DNA of 54,579 nt, from the NCBI GenBank assembly GCA_903916755.1, contig CAIWXW010000188.1, positions 1-54,579 on the forward strand, given 5' to 3'. Below are positions 27,953-34,495 of the stretch, piece after piece; position 1 is the first letter of the stretch, and each line of letters opens with the position of its first letter. The notes beneath the pieces are model-generated. The model was not told the DNA's origin. It saw only the letters and a list, made by a program, of their open reading frames with translations, and made no database searches. A program made the translations under genes and the position numbers. This DNA comes from an uncultured Opitutaceae bacterium (GTDB lineage Bacteria > Verrucomicrobiota > Verrucomicrobiia > Opitutales > Opitutaceae).

Positions 27953-30900
27953 ATGAAGCTGGGCGACTTCAACCTTTTGGAGGGCGCGGAGGACCTGGGC
28001 GCCCTGCGCGAGCAGGTCGAGGCGTTCAACCGCAATGCCACGGCCTATCCCCGCGACCGCTCGGTCCCGGCCCAGTTCCGCCTGCAGGCCGCGCGGGCGC
28101 CCGACGCCGTGGCGGTGACGGAGGGGCCCGAGCGCCGCACCTATGCCGAGGTCGAGCGCCGCTCGAACCAGGTCGCGCGTTTCCTTTCCGCCCAGGGCCT
28201 GCCCCGCGAGGGCGTGGTCGGCGTGATGGTATCCGGCGCCTTCGATCTCGTCACCTCGCTCCTCGGCATCCTCAAGGCGGGCGGGGCCTACCTGCCGCTT
28301 GATCCCGAGCTGCCGCCCGCGCGCCTGGAGTACCTGCTGCGGGACACGCGGGCTTCCCTCCTGATCGGCGGCCGGCGGCAGATCCGCCTGCTCAACCGGC
28401 TGCAGTGGGAGAGCGCCGACCTGAAGGCGCTCCTCTGCATCGACAGCCTGGACGTCCACGCCGAATCCGAGGGCATCGGTGAATTCATGCGCGAGGAGGT
28501 CTGGGACCATGCGGGCCGGGAGACGTTCGATGACATTTCCGGCGGCGGCTGGAAGAGCAGCTTCACCGGCGAATGGCTCAGCCGCGAGGTGATGGACGAG
28601 TACGGCGACAACATCCTGCGCAAGCTGGCGCCCCTCCTGACGCCCCGGTCCCGCGTCCTGGAGGTCGGCTGCGCCTCCGGCATCAGCATGTTCCGGCTGG
28701 CGCCGCTCGTCGGCTACTACCACGGCACGGACCTCTCGGCGGAGATACTCAAGTGGTCCGAGCGCGAGATCGCCCGGCGGGGCCTGGGCCACGTCCGTCT
28801 GCAGCACCTGCCGGCGCACGCGCTCGACCGGGTCGCGGAGGGCAATTTCGACGTCGTGATCATCAACAGCGTCCTGCAGTGCTTCAGCGGGCACAACTAC
28901 CTCCGCGGCGTGCTCCGGCAGGCGATCGACCGGATGGGCCCGGACGGCGTGATCTTTCTCGGCAATGTCTGGGACCAGGACCTGAAGGCGGAATTCATCC
29001 GCCAGCTCGCCGAATTCCAGCGGGCCCACGCCGGCGGCGCGTACCGGACGAAGGTCGACCGCTCCGAGGACCTCTTCATCGCGCGGGGCTTCTGGGAGGA
29101 TCTCCAGGCCGATTGGCCCGAGATCGCGGAGATCCAGTTTTCGAAGATGCTGGGCCACGCGGAGAGCGAGCTCTCGCGCTTTGGCTACGATGCGGTGCTG
29201 CGCATCGACAAGCGGGCGGCCGGCGCCGCGCCGCGGGCGCGCCACAAGCGGCAGTTCGACGGCCGCGCGCTCGACGCGATGGACGTCGCGCCCGGGCCCG
29301 AGCTGGCCGGTCCCCGCGCGCTGGCCTACGTGATCTACACCTCCGGCACGACTGGCCAGCCGAAGGGCGTCCTGGTGGAGCACCGCAGCATCCTGCGGCT
29401 GGTCCTGGACACCAATTACATCCGGCTCGGCCCCTCGGACCGGATCCTGATGACCGGCGCCCTCTCCTTCGACGCCTCCACTTTCGAGATCTGGGGCGCC
29501 CTGCTGAACGGGGGCGCCCTCTGCCGGCCGCCCGAGCGCGGCGTGCTAGATCCCGCCGTCATGAAGGCGCTAATCCGGGAGCAGGGCATCACCACCCTGT
29601 GGCTGACCGCGAGCCTCTGCCACCAGCTGGCGGACGCGGACCTCACCCTCTTCGCCGGCCTGAAGCACCTCCTGGCCGGCGGCGAGAAGCTGTCCGCGCC
29701 GCACTTTGCGCGGATCCGCGCCGCCCATCCCGGGCTGACCGTGATCAACGGCTACGGCCCCACCGAGAACACGACCTTCACGACCTGCCATGTGATCGAG
29801 CGCGACTATCCGCAGGACATTCCCATTGGCCGGCCGATCGCCAACACGCAGGTCTACCTGCTCGACGGCCGATTCGGCCTGGTGCCGCCCGGCGCGGCCG
29901 GCGAGATCTGCGCGGGGGGCGACGGGCTGGCGCGCGGCTATCTGAACGACCCCGCGCTGACCGAGGAGAAGTTCATAGCGCACCCCTTCCGGCCGGGCGA
30001 GCGCCTCTACCGCACGGGCGACCTCGGGCGCTGGCGGGAGGACGGCGTGGTGGAGTTCATCGGGCGGCGGGACCTCCAGGTGAAGATCCGCGGCTTTCGG
30101 ATCGAGCTCGGCGAGATCGAAACCCGGCTCCGCCAGCAGGAGGGCGTCCGCGCCGCCGCGGTCCTGGCCCGCGACCTGGGCGAGCCGAGCCTCACCCTGG
30201 TGGCCTACGTCGTGGCCCCGGTGGAGCTGGCCGACGAGACGCTGCGGGCGCAGCTCGGCCAGACCCTGCCCGATTACATGATCCCGGCGGCGTGGGTCCG
30301 CCTGGAGGCGCTGCCCCTGACCGCCAACGGGAAGGTGGACCGCGCCGCGCTGCCCGCGCCCGACCGCGCCGGCGGCGCCCGCCGCGCGGACCCCGCGGCG
30401 ACCGAGCTGGAGCGGCAGCTGGTCGCGATCTGGGAGGAGGTCCTGGGCCGCAAGGGGATCGGCGCCACCGAGAATTTCTTCGCGGCGGGCGGGCACAGCC
30501 TGAAGGTGACCAAGCTCGCGTCGCTCATCCGGCTGCGGCTTGGAGCGGAGGTGCCGCTAACCGCCGTCTTCAAGGCGGCGACGGTCCGCGACCAGGCGGA
30601 GTACCTGCTCGGGGCCGCGCGCTTTGGCGCGCCGGGGATCGACGAGCCGATGGTGCCGCTCAATCACGTTGAGGCCCCCGCGGGCCGGATCTTCCTCTTT
30701 CCCCCGGGGACGGGCGATGCGCTGGGCTATCTCCAGCTGGCCGAGCTCCTCCGCCCCCATGCCTGCCATGGCTTCAATTTCCTGGAGGAGGAGAGCCGGC
30801 TGCGGACCTATGCCGACCTGATCGAGCAGGCGGACCCGGCGGGGGAGCCGATCCTCTTCGGGTTCTCCGCCGGCGGGAACCTGGCCTACCACGTGGCGGG

Positions 30901-31369
30901 CGAACTCGAGCGTCGCGGGCGCCGGGTGGCGGCGGTCATCCTGGTGGATTCCGGCCGGGTGGTCCGGCCGATCGTCTTTCCCGAGGGCGAAGCCGAGCGG
31001 GTCACGGCGGACTTCCTCGGGCACGAGAGCATCCGTCCCTATGTGTCGACCCCCGTCCTCTATGAAAAGGCGGCGCGCCGGATTGCCCGGTACTACGACT
31101 ACATGGCGCGCGCGGTCGATGACCACGTGATCGCGGCCGACATCCTGCACCTGGTGTCGCATGAGCCGGGAGATCACTATGATGCGGAAGGCCGACTGTT
31201 CGTCACCCGGGGCGGGTGGGCCCAGGCCACCCGGGGGCGCTATGTCGAGGCCCTCGGCGAGGGCGATCACAAGCACATGCTGATGCCGCCCCACCTGGCC
31301 GCCAACGCCCGGTGGCTTTGCCATGTCGGCGAAAAAATTCTTCGGGACTCAAAAGCGCCTTTGCGCTAG
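27953..31369 (+). CDS. NRPS termination protein: A domain split by a methyltransferase between A2 and A3, then T and thioesterase
   Basis: 1138 aa. The protein starts inside the usual C–A linker (GDFNLL, then FNRNATAYPRD), so the C domain for this module is at the end of the previous protein. Core A2 (LKAGGAYLPLDPELP, ~110–125) is followed not by A3 but by a SAM methyltransferase (~183–425; VLEVGCASGISMFRLAP, then IINSVLQCFSGHNYLR). The A domain resumes with YVIYTSGTTGQPKG (~460). The specificity code reads DAFWLGGTFK, Val-like. T Ser849 is in AGGHSL; thioesterase Ser972 in GFSAGG and a His in GDHKHML complete a release domain. This is a different interruption site from the A8–A9 N-methyltransferase of the first protein. 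The methylation target is unclear, since Val has no side-chain heteroatom. Start is coupled by ATGA to the previous (restored) stop. Confidence 0.92.
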   Translation: MKLGDFNLLEGAEDLGALREQVEAFNRNATAYPRDRSVPAQFRLQAARAPDAVAVTEGPERRTYAEVERRSNQVARFLSAQGLPREGVVGVMVSGAFDLVTSLLGILKAGGAYLPLDPELPPARLEYLLRDTRASLLIGGRRQIRLLNRLQWESADLKALLCIDSLDVHAESEGIGEFMREEVWDHAGRETFDDISGGGWKSSFTGEWLSREVMDEYGDNILRKLAPLLTPRSRVLEVGCASGISMFRLAPLVGYYHGTDLSAEILKWSEREIARRGLGHVRLQHLPAHALDRVAEGNFDVVIINSVLQCFSGHNYLRGVLRQAIDRMGPDGVIFLGNVWDQDLKAEFIRQLAEFQRAHAGGAYRTKVDRSEDLFIARGFWEDLQADWPEIAEIQFSKMLGHAESELSRFGYDAVLRIDKRAAGAAPRARHKRQFDGRALDAMDVAPGPELAGPRALAYVIYTSGTTGQPKGVLVEHRSILRLVLDTNYIRLGPSDRILMTGALSFDASTFEIWGALLNGGALCRPPERGVLDPAVMKALIREQGITTLWLTASLCHQLADADLTLFAGLKHLLAGGEKLSAPHFARIRAAHPGLTVINGYGPTENTTFTTCHVIERDYPQDIPIGRPIANTQVYLLDGRFGLVPPGAAGEICAGGDGLARGYLNDPALTEEKFIAHPFRPGERLYRTGDLGRWREDGVVEFIGRRDLQVKIRGFRIELGEIETRLRQQEGVRAAAVLARDLGEPSLTLVAYVVAPVELADETLRAQLGQTLPDYMIPAAWVRLEALPLTANGKVDRAALPAPDRAGGARRADPAATELERQLVAIWEEVLGRKGIGATENFFAAGGHSLKVTKLASLIRLRLGAEVPLTAVFKAATVRDQAEYLLGAARFGAPGIDEPMVPLNHVEAPAGRIFLFPPGTGDALGYLQLAELLRPHACHGFNFLEEESRLRTYADLIEQADPAGEPILFGFSAGGNLAYHVAGELERRGRRVAAVILVDSGRVVRPIVFPEGEAERVTADFLGHESIRPYVSTPVLYEKAARRIARYYDYMARAVDDHVIAADILHLVSHEPGDHYDAEGRLFVTRGGWAQATRGRYVEALGEGDHKHMLMPPHLAANARWLCHVGEKILRDSKAPLR

Positions 31370-31379
31370 CCTTTCCGCC

Positions 31380-32642
31380 ATGAACGTCTTCCAGCGGAGG
31401 GAATCCGAGGTGCGGTCCTATGTGCGCTCCTTCCCCGTGGTATTCGAGCGCGCCAGCGGCTGCCACCTGTATGACCGGGAGGGCCGCGCCTACCTCGATT
31501 TCTTTTGCGGCGCGGGGGCCCTCAATTACGGGCACAACCCCGACGGCATGAAGCAGGCCCTGATCCGCTATCTCCAGGAGGATGGCGTGGCCCACAGCCT
31601 CGACATGGCCACGGTGGCCAAGCAGCGGTTTCTGGAGCGATTCGAGTCGGTCATCCTCCAGCCGCGCAGGCTCGACTACAAGGTGCAGTTCACGGCGCCC
31701 ACCGGCACGAATGCGGTCGAAGCCGCCCTCAAGCTGGCGCGCAAGGTCAAGGGCCGCGGCAATGTCATCGCGTTCTCGCAGGGCTACCACGGCCTGAGCG
31801 CCGGCGCGCTGGCCATCACCGCCAACCAGCACTACCGCCACGAGTCCTGGATCAACCGGCTCAACGTCTCGTTCCTGCCCTACGACGGCTACCTCGGGGC
31901 CGGGGTCAACACCATCGACTACCTGCGCAAGACCCTGGAGGACACCAGCAGCGGCGTGGACAAGCCGGCGGCGGTGATCGTCGAGACCGTGCAGGCGGAG
32001 GGCGGCGTCAATGTCGCCGCCAAGCGCTGGCTGCAGGACCTCGCCGCCGTCTGCCGCGACCACGACATCCTGCTGCTGGTCGACGACATCCAGGTGGGCT
32101 GCGGGCGGACCGGCCCGTTTTTCAGCTTCGAGAGCGCGGGCATCGTGCCGGACATGGTGATCCTCTCCAAATCGATCGGCGGCTACGGGCTGCCGATGGC
32201 GCTGGTCCTGCTCCGGCCGGAGCTCGACCAGTGGAAGCCGGGGGAGCACACCGGCACCTTCCGCGGCAACAACCTGGCCTTCGTCGCCGCGAGCGAGGCG
32301 CTGCGCCACTGGGAGACGCCGGACCTGGCTGCGGCCGTGGCGGCCCGGGGCCGGGAGCTGGAGGCGGGGCTGCGGGCGATTGCGGCCGAATTTTCGGAGC
32401 TGGGCGCGAAGGTCCGCGGGACCGGGCTGATCTACGGCCTCGAGTTCGCGGATCCGGCGCGCTGCGCCGCGTCGGCCCGCGCCGCCTTCGCCCGGTCGCT
32501 CATCATTGAGGTCTGCGGCTCGCGCAAGAATGTCCTGAAGTTCCTGCCCCCGCTGGTGATCGATGCGGCGACCCTGGCCAGGGGCCTGGGCCTCGTCCGC
32601 GAGGCGATCCAGTCCACGCTGGCGGCGCCGGTCAGCCCTTAG
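31380..32642 (+). CDS. ectB: Diaminobutyrate–2-oxoglutarate aminotransferase-like, class III, PLP-dependent
   Basis: 420 aa from the ATG at 31380, 10 bp after the NRPS stop. A 57-bp longer frame exists from 31323, but EctB proteins typically begin near MNVFQRRESEVRSYVRSFP, so the internal ATG is preferred. Visible features: DFFCGAGALNYGHN, the TGTNAVEAALKLARK cofactor region, the VDDIQVGCGRTG Asp motif, and Lys264 in SKSIGG as Schiff-base lysine. Known reaction: L-aspartate-semialdehyde plus glutamate to L-2,4-diaminobutyrate. No EctA or EctC lies nearby, so ectoine synthesis is unlikely. Position at the end of the NRPS operon implies supply of diaminobutyrate to the module with the Orn/Dab-type code. 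It could instead make a related diamine; the exact substrate is inferred. Confidence 0.88.
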   Translation: MNVFQRRESEVRSYVRSFPVVFERASGCHLYDREGRAYLDFFCGAGALNYGHNPDGMKQALIRYLQEDGVAHSLDMATVAKQRFLERFESVILQPRRLDYKVQFTAPTGTNAVEAALKLARKVKGRGNVIAFSQGYHGLSAGALAITANQHYRHESWINRLNVSFLPYDGYLGAGVNTIDYLRKTLEDTSSGVDKPAAVIVETVQAEGGVNVAAKRWLQDLAAVCRDHDILLLVDDIQVGCGRTGPFFSFESAGIVPDMVILSKSIGGYGLPMALVLLRPELDQWKPGEHTGTFRGNNLAFVAASEALRHWETPDLAAAVAARGRELEAGLRAIAAEFSELGAKVRGTGLIYGLEFADPARCAASARAAFARSLIIEVCGSRKNVLKFLPPLVIDAATLARGLGLVREAIQSTLAAPVSP

Positions 32643-32759
32643 CCCGGATATTTCACGAGGCACGGGCGAATCTGGACAAACTACCGGCCAGCATACCCTC
32701 ATCCTTGCTCGAAGGGCTGAAAGCCCATCTTCATCCCGTGTTCATGAAATATCCGGGCT
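32641..32759. repeat. 119-bp inverted-repeat element (MITE-like or bidirectional terminator) between convergent genes
   Basis: Ends are near-perfect inverted repeats. The left arm 32641–32666 starts AGCCCGGATATTTCA and ends CACGGG; the right arm 32735–32759 reads CCCGTG to TGAAATATCCGGGCT. A smaller hairpin (GGGCT-GAA-AGCCC, 32714–32726) lies inside. No ORF is present. The left end supplies the last two bases of the aminotransferase stop (TAG 32640–32642). The right end supplies the final codons and TGA of the minus-strand gene. The family is not identified. Confidence 0.7.
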
Positions 32760-34079
32760 GGGGCGTCGGCGCAGGACCAGCAGGAGGCCGGGTTCGCCGG
32801 CGTCGAGCAGGGGCGGCAATTCCGCCAGCAGGCCGGCGGTCGCATGGCCGGCGAAGGTCGCGAGGTAGTAGTCCAGCCGGGCGCGATTGACCGCGCCCAG
32901 GGAGGCGAGCGCCACGGGCTCGCCTCGGGCCCAGGCCGCGGCATCCGGGGCGGCGCCCCGGCAGTGCGCGCTGTTCCAGGTCTCAAGTCCGGCCCCGCCC
33001 CAACGTACAACCCGTAGTTCCTGCAGGCCAAAAAGGAGCTCGGTTTCGAGGGCGGCCTCGGGCATCGGGTGCCGCGCCAGCGCGTCGCGCAGGTAGGCGG
33101 CGGCCGCGCGCGCCCGCACCGTCGCCGCCAGGTCGCCGCCCGAGCCGGCCACGCCCGCGAAGGCGGCGCCGCCCGCCGGCAGCTCGAGGCCGCCGGCGAG
33201 GTAGGCCGGCGGGGTCAGGCCCACGGGCAGCCAGGCGGCGTCCGCGCCGCCGGTCGACCAGCCGGCGGGAGGCTGCAATTGCTGGCGATAGACCGCGGCC
33301 AGGCCGAGGTCGCTGCGGTAGGCGTCGCTTTCCAGCAGGGCGCGCCGCCCTTTTTCCACCGTCTCGCCCAGGACGCTGTGCATGACGCCGAAGGTATTGC
33401 CCAGGTCCGAGATCTCCTGGATGACGCTGCCGGTCTCACCCTCCGTAAACGCGGGGGAGCCAATCTTGTCGACCGCCCGGCCGAGCCGGTGGATCGGACG
33501 GCTGATCAGCCAGCCGAGCAGGGCCGCCACGGCCAGGCCGGCCAGGGTCGCGAGCGTGCCGTCGACCTCGACGTCATGGAGGATGGTGGCCCGCTCCTGG
33601 ACGTACTCGTCGGCGGAAATCTCGACCAGCAGCACGGCATGTCCGTCCTTGGTGAGTTCGATCAGCGGAAGCAGCATGTGGCCGTCGTCGGATCGCCGCA
33701 AGGGGAGCGGCCGCACCTCGACCGGCCCGATCCGGCCCAGCGAGGCGAGCGTGGGCGCCGGCGCGCCCGGGACGGTGTCGACCAGCACCTTGCCGGAACC
33801 CCGGTCGATGAGGGTGAGCCGCCGCACGATGGCCCAGCGCTCCAGCCGGTCCAGCGTCGCCCCGAGGCGCGTCTGCGCGAGCGGCTTGCCCGCGCGCAGC
33901 GCCGCCACGTCCGCCGGCGCCAGGAACTCCTGGACGGTCACCGCCAGGCCGTTGGCCTCGTCGTCGAAGGACTGCCGCACCACCTCCGTCTCGAGCCAGC
34001 GGGCGACCGCGCTGCCCGTGACGCCGACGCCGACGAAGAGCAGGGTCACGAAAATGAAGATCTGCCAGCGGATGGTCAT
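32742..34079 (-). CDS. HAMP-domain membrane sensor with degenerate SpoIIE/PP2C-like C-terminus
   Basis: 445 aa from the ATG at 34079, which overlaps the upstream stop by 4 bp. Transmembrane segment near residues 5–25 (WQIFIFVTLLFVGVGV), an extracytoplasmic sensor region, a second segment near 165–185 (LAGLAVAALLGWLI) and a HAMP linker (SRPIHRLGRAVDKIG). The rest follows the layout of SpoIIE-type phosphatases: AAVYRQQLQPP, then AFAGVAGSGGDLAATVRARA where active enzymes have DVSGHG, then WNSAH where they have NAGH. The metal-binding Asp residues are absent, so it is probably a pseudophosphatase; this is inference from pattern, not a search. The last codons (PDIS, stop) come from the inverted-repeat element, so the native C-terminus may have been altered. 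Confidence 0.65.
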   Translation of the reverse strand: MTIRWQIFIFVTLLFVGVGVTGSAVARWLETEVVRQSFDDEANGLAVTVQEFLAPADVAALRAGKPLAQTRLGATLDRLERWAIVRRLTLIDRGSGKVLVDTVPGAPAPTLASLGRIGPVEVRPLPLRRSDDGHMLLPLIELTKDGHAVLLVEISADEYVQERATILHDVEVDGTLATLAGLAVAALLGWLISRPIHRLGRAVDKIGSPAFTEGETGSVIQEISDLGNTFGVMHSVLGETVEKGRRALLESDAYRSDLGLAAVYRQQLQPPAGWSTGGADAAWLPVGLTPPAYLAGGLELPAGGAAFAGVAGSGGDLAATVRARAAAAYLRDALARHPMPEAALETELLFGLQELRVVRWGGAGLETWNSAHCRGAAPDAAAWARGEPVALASLGAVNRARLDYYLATFAGHATAGLLAELPPLLDAGEPGLLLVLRRRPSPDIS

Positions 34080-34495
34080 GGGGCTGCCGGCGCCCCCTCG
34101 GCGCCGAGCTCGATCAGGCCGAGCACGAATTCCGGGCATTCCCGGGCGAGGGTGAAGAAGTGGTGCCGGCTGATGGAAAGAACGCGGGCGCCCGCCGCCG
34201 CGTCGGCCCGCAGCACCGGCACGATCGTGTCGTTGAGCAGGGATGCGACGCCGGTGATCGCCCCAGTGGCGTGTCCGGCGGGATCGCGGACGCTGCCCTC
34301 CGTCACGACGAGGAGGCGCGACAGGGGGGCATCGCCCAGGTGCATGATTTCCCCGGGGGCATAGGTCCGCGGCCGGGCCACTTCCGCCACCAGCGTGAGT
34401 TCGTCGGGCGAGAGGCGGTCGAAAGGCTGCACCCCGCGCAGCGCGAAGAGTTTCTCGAGCAGCGAGGGAATCGCGTGCGGGGCGGAGAGGCTCAT
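34076..34495 (-). CDS. Small cyclic-nucleotide-binding-domain-like protein
   Basis: 139 aa starting MSLSAPHAIPSLLEKLFAL at the ATG at 34495, with 4-bp overlaps at both ends. It shows a Crp/cNMP-type beta-roll layout: L..G..PFDRLSPDELTLVAEVA, then YAPGEIMHLGDAPLSRLLVV, a G.ITGVASLLND segment in the phosphate-binding-cassette position, and a closing helix. No DNA-binding helix-turn-helix follows and no catalytic domain is attached, so it is not a Crp regulator. The cassette lacks the clear RA/TA residues of true cAMP binders, so ligand binding is uncertain. Its position between two HAMP sensors suggests a soluble partner or adaptor in the same pathway. Confidence 0.65.
   Translation of the reverse strand: MSLSAPHAIPSLLEKLFALRGVQPFDRLSPDELTLVAEVARPRTYAPGEIMHLGDAPLSRLLVVTEGSVRDPAGHATGAITGVASLLNDTIVPVLRADAAAGARVLSISRHHFFTLARECPEFVLGLIELGAEGAPAAP

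Noticed and set aside
31323-31379. Upstream ATG of the aminotransferase frame, overlapping the NRPS 3' end
   Set aside because: The added 19 residues are not EctB-like; homology begins at the ATG at 31380.
32714-32726. CRISPR-like or terminator-only reading of the inverted repeats
   Set aside because: Only one palindromic unit is present with no spacer series, and no T-run follows, so CRISPR is excluded and a simple intrinsic terminator is not sufficient.
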